From NCBI GenBank assembly GCA_009733775.1, contig WOGZ01000018.1:71120-135119 (forward strand): a stretch of DNA of 64,000 nucleotides. The letters run 5' to 3'. The first letter of the stretch is position 1, and every line of letters begins with the position of its first letter. The stretch is from Alectoria sarmentosa. Lineage: Eukaryota > Ascomycota > Lecanoromycetes > Lecanorales > Parmeliaceae. A model generated the notes under the pieces. That model saw only the letters and a program-made list of their open reading frames with translations, made no database searches and was not told the origin of the DNA. The translations under genes were made by a program, and so were the position numbers. Positions 21,578 through 32,902 of the stretch are shown here, piece by piece.

Positions 21578-24457
21578 TCATAATCCATCCGCCCACTCCC
21601 ACGGCTTTCTGTTACTGCCTCCCACCACCACGTCCGTGCCTCCAGCGACAACAGATACAGGCGCACCATCAACAGTGATGACTCCACCCTTCGTCAGCGT
21701 CTTGCCCACCGATCACAAACCCCTGAGATGCATCAGCTGTATACGTCTGCCCACCGACCGTGGTCGCCGCCGCCGCCTCGGTGCCTGTGAGCGCGGCGTT
21801 TCTGAGAACCTGCGTGCTGGTTCCGACAACAATATTCGCGCCGCCAGCATCGAAGAAGAGGGTCGTACCATTGTACAGTGATGTGACCACTCTAGTAAGG
21901 ATTTCTCCCTCTATGGTGAATTCCGATGAAGCGTCGGCAGTGTATGTAGAGCCATCGAAAGTAAAAACTGGCTCTTGAGTAACCATGGGGCCATGTATAA
22001 GGAGCTGGGTACTGGTACCTACAACAGCGACGCTACCGCCCTCAGCGACGGAGATAGGGGTACCAGAGACCGTGATAGCGCCGCCTGGAGTCTGAGCTTG
22101 GTAGGCTTTAATAAAGTCACCCGCAGAGTCTGCTGCGAAAGTTGCACTATTAGAAATGAGACCTGGAGCTGCTGTCGCGCCTGTTGGGTGAATGAGCTGG
22201 GTGTTGCTTCCTAGGACAGCGACTATACCGTCTTGAGCCAGAGAAATCGGTGTGTTGAATTCTGTGATGGCTCCACCTGGTGTGAGGATCTGGCATGCAA
22301 TAAAGAAGTTGCCAAAGGGGTCGGCTGTGTAAATGGAGCCGGTCAGGGTGAGCTGTGGCGCGTACGGCGATGGGGCCGGTGTGGTTAATGTCTGTTTGCT
22401 TGAGCTGGAGCCAGTTACAGCCACAGTGGCATCTGGAGAGAGGTATATCGCTGTCCCGAATGGGCTGACAAAAGCATCCTGGTGCAAGTGTTTACCTTGC
22501 GGTGACGAATCCAGAGGCTGCGTCAGCGGAGTATATGGAGCCCGCGGACGTGAGGATAGGGGCTCGCGCAGGCTGAGACGCGGGCACAGGAGCGAGAGCA
22601 GCTTCATGCCCATTGCTAAGAATCGCGGTTGCTGACAGCGCTAAAGAGTATTCGACATCATGGGTGGTGACTGCACGACCTCCGGGAATGAGGACGCCAA
22701 TGTTGGGGATTGTGTACTAGTACTGTAATGATCCCCCAGGCTGGATGTTAGAGCTAGCCCATCGGATCGTTGGCGTTGGCCCCGAGTCTGCTGACGGTGA
22801 TGGATCTGGTGGTCGTTGAGCATCATCTTTTGGATCGTTGGACTCCTGATTGATTTCAACCCCTGCATTGTTTCCTTTGCAGCCTGAGCCCGGATCACCC
22901 TGAACCAGAGGGTCCGACCCTTGAAAGCCTGGCCCTTGTGGACTGGGGACCTGACTGTTGATACGTAGCTGCTAATTCGAGCTTTGAGCATTGCTTGAGG
23001 CCTTGGGATCTGTCCATTGATGGCTACTGGGATCTTGGGAACTCGCGTCTTGATCATTGCTCGGCGCTTGAGGTTTTGTTCCTGTGCGGCTTCCACTACC
23101 AGAATCCTGAGCTAGTGGATCTATCTCTGGCGGGTTTTCTGAAGCTGGGGTATCATCATTTTGATTTTGGTCTGGCGGAGGATCCCCTACGTTTGCAACC
23201 GCTGGGTTGCTAGGCTTCGGCGGAATAGCATCGGGAGGAGGACTAGTCGCAGGATGCCATGATGGCAGTACAGAAGACGCTGGAGCAGCACTGAGACGCA
23301 CGTCAGGGTCACGGGTAGGTTTCGGTACCATGGCGTTGGCTGAGACCAACGCACGCGGAGGATCGTACACGCCCCAGTTTCCCTCTTCTGAGGCAGTTCC
23401 ACAGTTCGCCCACGGGATTCATATCGCGGACTTTGTAGGGGTATTCAAGTTCAGGGTAGCAATGTTTCGATTCATTTTCTTCGTCAGCCTTAGTTTTGTC
23501 TGCGGACGACATACAATTGTGGTCTGCCAGGGCGGGCCAGATTCCTTCGCCTTGACTGAGAATATCCGGTGGCTGCGTGTGTAATATTGGCGCCGTCCAC
23601 GTCGTACAGTTGGAGTAAAGGTTTGCGAAACTGAAGGGTTTGGATTTGAAGATCCCGCCTCCCACAGGGTACGTTCCCAGTTCGTTCGGCTCATAGGATA
23701 ATCTTACACTCGCATGGGTATTGTCTATACTGGAGCAACCTGCCTTTGCAGATACACCACGATACACAACGTACACGAAGGGAGAGGTAATACAATTATA
23801 TGAATTAGAAGGACCTGCTTCCACTAAAGGCTTAATCCTACCCACTATGTAAAATCATCTGGCCCAATGACTGTGGCGATATTCGGCACAGGGACAGGCG
23901 TTGGCCAATAGAAAACTTGGGCGCTGGAAACTTTCAAGGAACACATTTCGTCGCAGCACGGTGCGCTAGTTGTCGCCCTCCAAACGCCAGTGTGCGAGGT
24001 AGCATGGTAGCTGCTATAGCCGGCCTCCTCGAGAGGTAGACAGAAGCTCTTCACGCTGGCGTTCATCTCGAAGAACAAGGGCTCTCCTTTGTTGATTCGA
24101 GGTGCCCCGTAAACCGCACACCAGTACTGTGAAAAGGTTGGGTTGCGATTTGGACCTGATGCGTGATGATAGGCGGGGCATCCTCCTATGGCAATGCGCA
24201 TTGAATATGGGTCATGATATTAGATAAGGTGCATAGTAACCTAATCCGCAATTTACGAATGACAATGGATTGATATTGGTCCTGGAGCATGTGTTGTTAT
24301 TGTTGAAGCTTTTCCGGTCTGAAGGAAGGAGCGCACTCGCAGTGATATGAGATACACTGATACTACTGGGGACGTTGCTATTAACAGAGCTCTGGATGTT
24401 TAAAGGCAATAAGGCTGAGGCCATGACGGGCGTCCACAACAAGGCGCATTTCATCAT
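21578..24457 (-). pseudogene. decayed modular cell-surface protein gene
   Basis: Reading leftwards, it starts at 24457 with a signal peptide (MMKCALLWTPVMASALLPL). An intron with a CATAG acceptor then joins NCGLG to GCPAYHHASGPNRNP. A cysteine-rich domain follows (YWCAVYGAPRINKGEP, FCLPLEEAGYSSYH, APCCDEMCSLK), then a Pro/Ser/Asp-rich linker, then repeats of about 70-80 residues (YTADASSEF, TPGGAITVSGTPIS, VAVVGTSTQLL). The frame is broken repeatedly: a TAG at 23846-23848, a one-base excess in the run before WANCGTASEEGNWGVYDPP, two TAGs in the linker, a TAA before the repeats, and a one-base shift between FVIGG and KTLTKGGVITVDG. Secreted modular proteins of this layout occur in other Pezizomycotina with no known function. 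This copy cannot yield a full protein. Confidence 0.75.
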
Positions 24458-24947
24458 GACGCTGTCTTTTGCATAGAGCGGCTAACCAGTGAGAACAAGC
24501 GCGTTATGACTGTGGTTTGAATCGGATATTGAGAGAATGTAGAACAGGTCCAGGTCGCGACTCGAAAGACAAGTCAATTCTCCCCTGGGTAAAAAATGGG
24601 TCAGGCTGGCCCTCGTCCAGCCAAGAAGAAACAAAGATCGGTGTCATTGCCCTTGTACCATGAGAATTAGTGCGGTGGGGGCTGAGGACTCCTTGCCAGC
24701 AGAAACTGGCACACCCTGAGAGTTGCTACTCGAATGAAGACTCAGCCCGTTGTATACTCGCGAATGCAATGATCGACCAGGTCACGTGCCGAGCGCACTA
24801 GGCTTTTCGTCCAATCGAATACCTAGTCCATTGTATTTGCGAGTATGAGGCCGGGCATTTCCCTGTCGATGAGGTAGGTGCACTTATTGTCCGATAGCAC
24901 AGCCCCTGCATATGCAAGGCTTTGAATTTCCCAGGGCCAATGCCATG
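24458..24947. other. gene-free spacer
   Basis: No supported gene. Confidence 0.5.
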
Positions 24948-25322
24948 TCATTCCCATTCCTCACACTCAGGATTCAACATTCCATATAATTCCTCATGCT
25001 TTAGCTCATAATAGATATCCATAACCCCTGATCGTGATCGCCGAGGCCAATTAAAAGGCCATCCAGCTGTCGAAGGCAGTTGCATTGGGAGCTGATTGAC
25101 CCAATCCCCGCGACCATCATAAAAACAACAATTATCGGGGTTGATTGCACGTTCCTGGGGTATACGTAAAAGAGTGGGACAGAGGTATGTAACATGTAAC
25201 TTCCTATTTTCAGCGGACATCTTCTGCTGCTCGCTATTATGCGGTCCTCGTACCTCGATCTTCTTCTTCTTCTTCTTCCACCGCGCCATCGTTTTTTCAT
25301 CCGATTTGTCTCTCCATCGCAT
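24948..25322 (-). CDS. possible small hypothetical protein
   Basis: An ATG frame of 124 codons. The second half (AINPDNCCFYDGRGDWVN, PSTAGWPFNWPRRSRSGVMD, ELKHEELYGMLNPECEEW) has the balanced composition of a real protein. The first half contains a run of six lysines from a TTC repeat on the other strand and is less convincing. A 39-bp in-frame segment with GT and CAG ends (about MSAENRKLH to ERAINPD) could be an intron. No family is recognised. It stands alone in a gene-poor stretch. Confidence 0.3.
   Translation of the reverse strand: MRWRDKSDEKTMARWKKKKKKIEVRGPHNSEQQKMSAENRKLHVTYLCPTLLRIPQERAINPDNCCFYDGRGDWVNQLPMQLPSTAGWPFNWPRRSRSGVMDIYYELKHEELYGMLNPECEEWE
25261..25279. repeat. (TTC)6 microsatellite
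   Basis: Simple trinucleotide run; encodes poly-Lys on the minus strand inside the doubtful small gene. Confidence 0.8.
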
Positions 25323-26869
25323 CAAAGACGTTCTTACATAAGCTATCTTCCAGAACGCTCGCTCCAAACGACATCCACATTAATCTTCCCACAATAGATT
25401 AACTTCCTACCGCCAATTCTACCACTGATCGCTCATGACATAATCCTTCGACCTCCTCTGCTCTTTCAAATCAATACTTTTCAAATTGTAGTAAAGATAA
25501 TCATCTTTACATCACATCTTGTCTCGGCGCGTAGGTCTTATCAACGTTGTTGCGCGCCCTTGAAACGGAACGGTTACAGCGAAGGAGACGATGATCGGTA
25601 AAACAATTACGAGAGCAAGGGTTTTTTCGGCCGTTTCTCGGTTAGATATCTCTTCTTGATGAATGAAGCGATACTCATTATCCCGTTGTCCAATTACTCA
25701 TCAAAGGGAACCTCCCCGTCACCAATCCCGACGGCTTTCCTAAAATTGACAATATCACGTAGTTCGTTACGAATCATTCATGTAAAGCCGTAAGGAATCG
25801 CTCTGTGCAGAGGCATTTTTCATTGACGAAGCGGAATTGTAATATCGCGTGTCGAGAATGCATCTCTTGCCAAATATTCCAAATTCTCAGTTTCCCAAGA
25901 TTTTCGTAACCGTTCATCCGTGTCCGTGTCCGTGTCTGACGCATTATATTGTCTGAAATTCGTTGGTTGTGTACGTGATCGAAGCGATTATCGTAATCGA
26001 AAGAAGTCGATCGTACGTTCATGTATCAAACGCATGCTCCCTGAAGGTTTGAGATCTCTTAGTTTCTCTGGCTGTCGGATATAGTTGCACCCAATAAGCA
26101 GCGGACGGGTCGAGACCCAATCAGCCATACAGCTGTTGAATTAGAGACAGCAGACCCCCGGAGGCAAGGGCCCTGTTTTCACAGAAGGTTCGTAGCCAGC
26201 ACCACGTACAGGTGGATCTCGTAGCTGGCCAAAATCAATATAGTAGTGCACCAACCCACCAGAGTAACGATGTCTCCACAACTCGAAAAGCTCCACAAAA
26301 CACTCGATGATAGGGACCTAATTGTTAGGATGCACTGTGCATGTTAACGGCCAGATGCTAAGGTACACAATGCGCGCAAAGACAGCCAATCCGAGAGTTC
26401 CGTCCAGAGCACAAAAGGTGATCTCCGATTGCCTGATATATTTCAGGCTCTCAGGAGGTGCCACGAGGATGGGTGCACGATTTCCGACATGACGTTTAGA
26501 GATTGGCTTTTCAGTGGAAATAATTCGACCTGGTGTCTGTCAGGCCGGGCTGACGGTCATGATGAGGGTGTTGGGGACCAATTGCGCGGGCTCACTATGC
26601 TCAGACGCGACTCTGATCAACGCACCGCAAGAACATCGCGGCCAAGAAAGCAATTGATTGCATAACAGGGATGTTATTCTGGTGCGAGTGCACGCGAAAC
26701 CATCGACTCTCCTCAACAGGAGAATAGAAATGTTCAGTAGGATAATAAACACGATGCGGTCAGTCCTTTCGTGCGAAGAGTGCTGAATGGTAGTAGCATT
26801 GAAAAGAGCAGATACTTTAAACGAAAATATATCGTACGATCAGATAGTATAGACGTCCAAGTTGAAGTA
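25323..26869. other. 1.5 kb gene-free spacer
   Basis: No supported gene. A short GTCCGTGTCC-type triplication lies at about 25918-25937. Confidence 0.5.
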
Positions 26870-28575
26870 CTACAAGACAAACCGAAAGCCTCTCCGACTA
26901 GCCTCTCCTGGTACTCCTTCTCCAACAGCAACGGCGCCTTTGACAGGTTCACCTCGCTCTAGCTTCTTGTTCAGCCCCACGAGAATAAATCGGAGCAGGG
27001 TAGCCATGCAGATGGCCATAAAAGTCATCACGCAATTGACGCTCATAGCAACGACTAGTTCATATTAGTATCCACTGCTTCCCAAGGTCGTGAGAAACGT
27101 ACTGTAGCGCGGTCCCGCTGACTCTGGATACATGTAGGAAGCATAGATAGAGGAACAATTCGAGACAGCGTTGATAGCTGCGAGAGCGGCGGCACGCTGG
27201 ATAAAATGTCAGTACGCCTTTTCTGTGGGCAGGAAATGTGAACAACCTTCGCAGGAGGTCGAGGCAGCGAATTCGAGATCCACCCTAAAGCTACCGCGTA
27301 ACCTGTATAGACCCCAGCAGGCATGAGCATCATAGCAAAGTACCTTGGCCCGATTTTTGTAGTACTCGCAGCGATGATGAATGCGATAAATGCGAAATAC
27401 AGCGGCAACGTAATGTGGAAGTATCTCTCTCCCGTCTTGTCAGCATGCCAGGCGTTGCAGAAGGATGTAATGACAGCCAGGATGTAGGGAGGAACCGTGA
27501 GGAGCAGGGAATCGACGTCTGAGTAGCCCAGAGTTGCAACAACAGTGGGAAAGAGATTCGTGACAGTCCCTGATGCAACGAAACCAAAGAGTAAAGCCAT
27601 CTAGGAAACCGTTAGTGGAAAACACAAAGGAGGCTGGGATAAGCTTACCAGGATCCACATCTTGATATCCTGAAATGCGAGCTTCATACCGTGGAAGAAT
27701 GTCTGCTGACTTGAGTCAACCCAGTCATCTTCCCCGATATCCTCATCCAAGCGCCAGACGGCCAGTTGACGCTCTTCCTCTGTAAGCCAGCTCGTCGTTC
27801 GAGGAAAGTTCGGCAGCGCAAAGTATGCGCAAAATGCAACAAAGATGGTAATAACACCCTCAATGATGAACATCCAGCGCCAAGCACGGAGACCTCGTGC
27901 TCCATCCAAGCCATTTTTGATACCAGCAGTTATCAAGCCCGAGAATGCTCCAGAAATAAGAGCTCCGGAGTATAGCATAGCGGTCCGAAACCCTAGTTCT
28001 TTTCTCGTGTACCAGGAGGACAAGAAGAATAAGCATCCAGGGAAATAGGCAGCCTCTACAAATCCAAGGAAAAACCTAATAGCAATCAAGCCACCATAGC
28101 TTTGAGCTCCTGCTGTAGCAGCGGATATGACACCCCAGATAATCATGACCGTTGGTAGGTACAGCCCAGGCTTTCCGATCTTGTTCAGGAACAAGTTTGA
28201 GGGAACTTGCATGAGTAAATAGCCCACGAAGAGAATACTGAGCGCTGTCAGATACTGCGTGCTGGTAAGGTCCAGTCCTCCCTGGGACGGCGGGTCCTGC
28301 AAGCCTGCCAAACGGGCTGCTGCGATGTTGTTCCGGTCAAGATAATTCATGATGTACATGAGAATGAGCATTGGTAGGAGTCTGAAGTCGATCTTTCGGA
28401 CCAATGCTGTTTCCAGATGCTGTCGCTCTTCCGGTGACAGGGTTTTGACAAGCTCTGGAGGCTCTCTCCTGGTCCTGATGACGGTAGGGACATCTCCGAG
28501 CGAGGCATCAGACACATGCTGGGCGAGTTTACTGTCGTCTTCGTCTCCGTAACCCTTGGTCTTGGGTGTAGTCAT
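26870..28575 (-). CDS. MFS transporter, anion:cation symporter family (allantoate/nicotinate permease-like)
   Basis: Four exons read leftwards: 27649-28575, 27247-27600, 27103-27196 and 26870-27054, all in phase, 519 residues. The ATG at 28575 is chosen; two codons upstream there is only GTG. An acidic N-terminal tail leads into helix 1 (LLPMLILMYIMNYLDRNNI), whose DRNNIAAARLAGL is the hallmark of the Dal5/Tna1-type symporters. Further helices include QYLTALSILFVGYLLMQVPS, AIRFFLGFVEAAYFPG, MALLFGFVASGTVTNLFP and VNCVMTFMAICMATLLRFIL, for 12 in total with the loop typical of MFS. The exon 3 stretch INAVSNCSSIYASYMYPES is also typical. These plasma-membrane proteins import organic anions such as nicotinate, allantoate or peptides with protons. 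The substrate cannot be read. No partner gene adjoins it. Confidence 0.92.
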
Positions 28576-29122
28576 CTCCACAGGCTACAGAAATAATCAG
28601 GTCGTGTAGAGTTGAGCAGCGGCATGGAGAAAAAAGACACGGATAAACGGTTGAGAAGCAAGAGGATCTGTCGGAATGCGTCCAGAGAAGACTCCTGCAG
28701 CTCATGACGGCATACATGCCCCTCCATGCTAGATGAGAGAGAGTGTGTATCATTGGCCAGCCAACGACAAGAGACTTGAGCGAGAAAGGCAGCCAAAGCG
28801 AGAGGCATGCGGGGAAGCGGGAACCACCACCACACCGTGCCGTAGCCGTTGATCATCTCCACACATATCTTCCTTTCTGTCAAGGTAAGAGGGTACAGAT
28901 GTGAGATTGAACAGAGTGCTGGCTAATATGTAGCCACAAGGAGTGATCAATGAATAGGCAAAGCTGCAGTGGTAACGACTGCAGTCATGCCGCGGTCGTG
29001 GGCATTCGGCTTGGCGTCAAGCGTGAACATCGACATCCTTCACCCATGAACACGAAGACTACCAAACCCACCATAATACACCCTTATTAACGGACATCGG
29101 TCCATTATTCGGTATCAAATCT
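28576..29122. other. divergent spacer
   Basis: Shared upstream region of the MFS gene (minus) and the macrodomain gene (plus). No ORF is supported. Confidence 0.5.
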
Positions 29123-30006
29123 ATGGCGATCATCTCCGAGGAAATCGGCGACATTTTCGCAGCGCCCCCAAAGAGCATCCTAATCCGTAGGTTTCGTACC
29201 TTTCATTAATGGCATTGCTTCGCTGACAACCCTCCATAGACGCTTGCAACGCCCGTGGTGCCTGGGGCTCCGGCGTGGCCGTCGCATTCAAACAGAAGTA
29301 CCCTTACGCCTTCCGCAAATACAATGCACACTGTCTCTCACCGCCTACGGGCTCCAAACTCTCCGTCAAACAGCATCAAGCCAACATCGTGGGCACAACC
29401 CTACTTATTCCCCCACCCAGTGTAACGAATCAGCGGCAAGCATCCAAGACGCCTCACTACATAGCCTGCCTATTCACCTCTCTAGACTATGGAAAAAGGG
29501 TTTCGCCTCCAGAGGAAATACTGGAAAACACGGGAAACGCCCTCAAGGACCTAGCAAAAAACCTCGCAGAGATAAGAGGTTTGGGCGAAGAAGTGGGAAA
29601 TTGCCATGCAGTGAGGATCAATAGCGGGAAATTCGGTGTCGAATGGCAGAAGACGAAGGCAGTGTTGGAGGCTGGAGACCTGGATATCACGGTTGTCAGA
29701 CCGGAGGGGGAGGAGAAAGGAGAGGGGCCCGGTGGAAAGCTCAGGCAGCCTCCAGCGAAAGGCGAGAAAGCAAAGGGTAAGAAACCTCCCGCCGGGACCA
29801 GTGCAAGGGAATACAACCCTCCGGCGTCAATTCGAGCAAAGGCTGAGAGTCCGTTTGATAAGCAGATGAATGGGGTGAAGAGGAAGGTTGAGAAGGATCC
29901 TGACGAGGATGGCGACGAGCACCGTGAGGACGTGAAGGGGCGAGCGCTGGCACAACTTCATCCGGGCATCGCAAAGCGCAGGAAGAGGCTATGTTTGGAT
30001 CGGTAA
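29123..30006 (+). CDS. POA1: ADP-ribose 1''-phosphate phosphatase (Poa1-type macrodomain)
   Basis: Two exons, 29123-29186 and 29240-30006, 276 residues. The splice rebuilds LIHACNARGAWGSGVAVAFK, the macrodomain ADP-ribose-binding loop (HACNxxGxWGxGIA) of Poa1-like phosphatases. Downstream are IVGTTLLIPPP, HYIACLFTSLDYG and AVRINSGKFGVEWQKTKAVL, the other expected strands. The enzyme removes the 1'' phosphate from ADP-ribose 1''-phosphate, a by-product of tRNA splicing. After about residue 195 the protein gains a tail of 80 residues rich in Lys, Glu, Gly and Pro, with basic clusters (KRKVEK, KRRKRL), probably disordered and possibly nuclear-targeting. The yeast enzyme is shorter. The gene diverges from the MFS gene and converges on MTW1, with 149 bp between stop codons. 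Confidence 0.85.
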
Positions 30007-30155
30007 TTAGCCATGTTGATGAGCGAACCTTGCTGTCATGATACCCATTTTGTACCAATCAAACCAAAAGTACAGACGCCCAAACTCCATTTATCTTTGT
30101 GCATACAAGGGTATCTTCCCGCCCAAACAGCCAACAAGATACCAACCAGCTCTCT

Positions 30156-31233
30156 CTATCCTTCCATCCTCGACCCCTGCCCCAGACCTCCAACCACGGC
30201 CTCTAACCCCTCTACCTCGTCCTTCGCCCTCATTTCACCTCCCACAGCTTCCCCATCCTCTCTCCCAGTCCCGACAACTCTCCTGACCCCACTTTCAATG
30301 TACGCTCTCCTCTCCTCTCTCTTCCCTTCCCCATCCACTCTGCTACCTGACCCCTCTTTAACATCCTGCATCTTCGGCCGCAACTCCGCCACTAACTTCC
30401 TAAGCGCAGGTAGTTGAGACGCAGTGAATTGCGCATTTGTCGTAAGGGGCGTAGCGTCTTTAGATGAGGGTGAGAATGAGAGGTTGAGCGATTGTGCAGC
30501 AGGGTTGGTGTGGGATGTGAGGAACGCGAGTGAAGGACTATCATCGGCTGTGGCGGGAGAGAGCAAGGTATTGAGATGGGTAACAAGAGTTGCGTTGCGG
30601 GTGTGTGTAGAACGGAGCGCTAGATTTAGCTTGCGGGTCTCTTGGAGTTTGCGCCGGAGTAGGAGGATAGATTCGGGAGTTGGCGCTGAGGAGGAGATGG
30701 GCAATTGTATATCCTATAGTGACGATCAGCAGCGTAGTTCCGCGTGGAAGGGTTTCCGGCTAGAATGCAAACAGCTGGCTTACTTCGTAATGCGCCAACC
30801 GCATCCACGGCGCCAAATCATCAGGAATTGTCAAGATATTCCTTAATGTGTATATCTCAAACTTATCAAACGACTTATCAACCGTAGATTCCAGCAGCGT
30901 CTCAAGCTGATGCACTCCATTTTCGATCTCGGTCGTGGCTTCAGAGTAGTCCACATTGCCATCACCATCAGCGTCCGGTATTGATATGGTGGCAGAGCTG
31001 TGACCACGCGCAAAGCCTAGCTGCTTCGGAGGTATTGAGAGGAGACCGTTCTCTAATGCTTCAATGGCTTGGTAGATGATCGTGTTCACGGCGTTGATTA
31101 TGTCGTCGATGAGGGACTGGAGATGGGATTAGCTGGCGTTGTGAGGTCCGTAAGGAAAGTGAGAGGGTACCAGTGGTGTGTATTGGAAGTGCTCGGTGAG
31201 CAGCGCGTCAGCTTGTCTATTTGGGTCTGTCAT
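30156..31233 (-). CDS. MTW1: kinetochore protein Mtw1/Mis12
   Basis: Three exons read leftwards: 31171-31233, 30784-31116 and 30156-30713, all in phase, 317 residues. The N-terminus ALLTEHFQYTPLSLIDDIIN, rebuilt across intron 1, is the Mis12 head signature. It continues with TIIYQAIEALENGLLSIPP, an acidic loop (PDADGDGNVDYSEA), then ENGVHQLETLLESTVDKSFDK and FEIYTLRNILTIPDDLAPWM. The C-terminal half is helical (ESILLLRRKLQETRKLNLAL), consistent with the coiled-coil stalk. Mtw1 heads the four-subunit MIND/Mis12 complex that links CENP-C and Ndc80 at kinetochores. Introns are 54 and 70 bp. Length is close to other ascomycete Mis12 proteins. Confidence 0.93.
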
Positions 31234-31533
31234 ATTGCTGATGATGGATCAATGCTGTTGGGCGTATTGGGAGACGTGATAATTGTTTACTACCAAGAGA
31301 GCCGCTAGCGCGGAATAGCTAGGTCATGCCCTAATTGTAATTCTTGGCAGATTGAAAGTAATTTTCTGTTCATCTTCCGAGTGTTCATCTTTGATCCTCC
31401 GGACTACCTAAAAGACTACAGTGCTATATACTCTCCGAACCTTGGCGAACTCTGCATCTACTTTCCTCTGCATCTGCTTTCCTCAACTTAATCTCAGACT
31501 TTCCGATCTGTGTACCACTCAATTAATGGTGCC
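31234..31533. other. short spacer
   Basis: Leader and promoter of MTW1 on the minus strand. No gene seen. Confidence 0.5.
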
Positions 31534-31592
31534 CTCTTCATCCTCTTCATCCTCTTCATCCTCTTCATCCTCTTCATCCTCTTCATCCTCTT
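31534..31592. repeat. 9-bp microsatellite (TCATCCTCT)n
   Basis: About 6.5 copies of a 9-bp unit. On the minus strand, in the frame of MDAAKHNMTPDDPLAAGDD upstream, it would encode an acidic tail of repeated Glu-Glu-Asp. Confidence 0.85.
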
Positions 31593-32520
31593 CGTCTTCC
31601 TTTTCGTCGTCTTTGTCGTCGCTCGCCTCCAGCACATCGTCACCTGCGGCTAGCGGGTCATCAGGTGTCATATTGTGCTTTGCGGCGTCCATCTTCAATA
31701 TATATACGGTGATCCCATTGCTGAGCTGTCCACCCCGCCGAGTCGATCAATATTGGCCTCAGAGTTGAGTTTAGTCTCCATTTCAGTGGACCTTGTGATA
31801 GTGCGTGGGGTTTTGTGGGTCCAGTGGCCTTCTTCTTCCCCAGTATGGGAGCCATCTCTGTATCAGAAAGGTCAGCGAAGAGACCGAACTCCCCGAAACG
31901 AGATCTGGCAGGTTCTCGAGCCCCGGTAAACGAGAACGATCTTGTCGTCCCATTTGAAGAAGCTTGACCGTTTGTGGACATAAGTTTAAGTAGATACCGA
32001 TAAAAGGGTTTCGCGGATCGATCTCAGCCCCCCTCTTTATGGATCTCCCGTCACGTGACAGTAATTTCAAAGCACCAGACTTTTCCTCTTTATTTGCCGA
32101 GGACCAAATTTGAAGAAATGCATGTGACGACAGTTTGGATACTGGTGTCGTGGGGCCGTCAATCAAGGCATGTATCTTGTCAGACGATAGATGGAACTGT
32201 TCATTTGTTAGGATCTCTAATCGTAGACGCCAACAACCCTTTAACTCATAATTTAGACTTACTTTGATGTAACCAATAGCGATCGGATCCCCATACAAGA
32301 CCTTGGAGAGCAGACTCCGATCTTTATCGTAAGCTTCTTCCAATGCCATTCCTAATGACTGACGGCTGATGGTCACTTGTGGGTGTGTACCAACGAGATA
32401 TGAGCAGACTATCAGGCCTGAATCGACGTTGCTTGCCGCCAAAGTTGAAGACTTGATGAGAAACGGTCTCGTCGTCTGGTCTGGAACCTTGCTGTGGCTC
32501 GAGATCTAACAAAATCAATG
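31593..32520 (-). CDS. unresolved multi-exon gene, product unknown, possibly degenerate
   Basis: Coding-like minus-strand sequence in several frames. The longest frame (31783-32442, no ATG at its left end) reads VCSYLVGTHPQVTISRQS, LGMALEEAYDKDRSLLSKV and LYGDPIAIGYIK. A consensus 66-bp intron (GTAAGT to ACAG, about 32202-32267) then leads in phase to FHLSSDKIHALIDGPTTP, FLQIWSSANKEEKSGALKLL and EIDPRNPFIG. Further left two other frames look coding: TEMETKLNSEANIDRLGGVD, and MDAAKHNMTPDDPLAAGDD followed by an acidic repeat tail. A 106-codon ATG frame at 31661-31981 overlaps them. I could not join all parts or find a start, and the family is unrecognised. Either introns remain unplaced or the gene is decaying. 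Confidence 0.35.
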
Positions 32521-32902
32521 TTACTCTCAAAGTGGGCAGCGTGGACTAAATGGCGCCACTAGGATTTGATTGTTCGGCGTTGTCCAACAAGATAGATTGG
32601 ATATCATAATGTGACACTGTCTAGTCTAAAAGCTGTTAGTATGCGGGGTTTTTCCCCCTATAATAGCAGACCTCTATTAAGAATGGGTATGGCTTACGTC
32701 GCTGCTCCCCCTTTTCGCGGTACCACTTATTTCCCGTATCACCTTCGACAATCACGAGATCACCCTCCGGAAGACTAACTCGGGTCCCTGCCCATCAACC
32801 GCACTGTCTCCATCTCCATTATATATATATCCGAATTCCTACTCGTTACTGGACTATCGTGTGTCGTATTATTCCAACACTGGGAACTCGTCCTCGAGCT
32901 CC
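32521..32902. other. spacer
   Basis: No supported gene. It has a short TA run (TATATATATAT) at about 32821-32831. Confidence 0.45.

Noticed and set aside
30013..30417. 134-codon plus-strand Ser/Pro/Leu frame
   Set aside because: Antisense to the last exon of MTW1, which has family motifs and in-phase introns.
31421..31768. Plus-strand frame with a run of about 20 serines
   Set aside because: Produced by the 9-bp microsatellite; the minus strand holds the coding-like sequence here.
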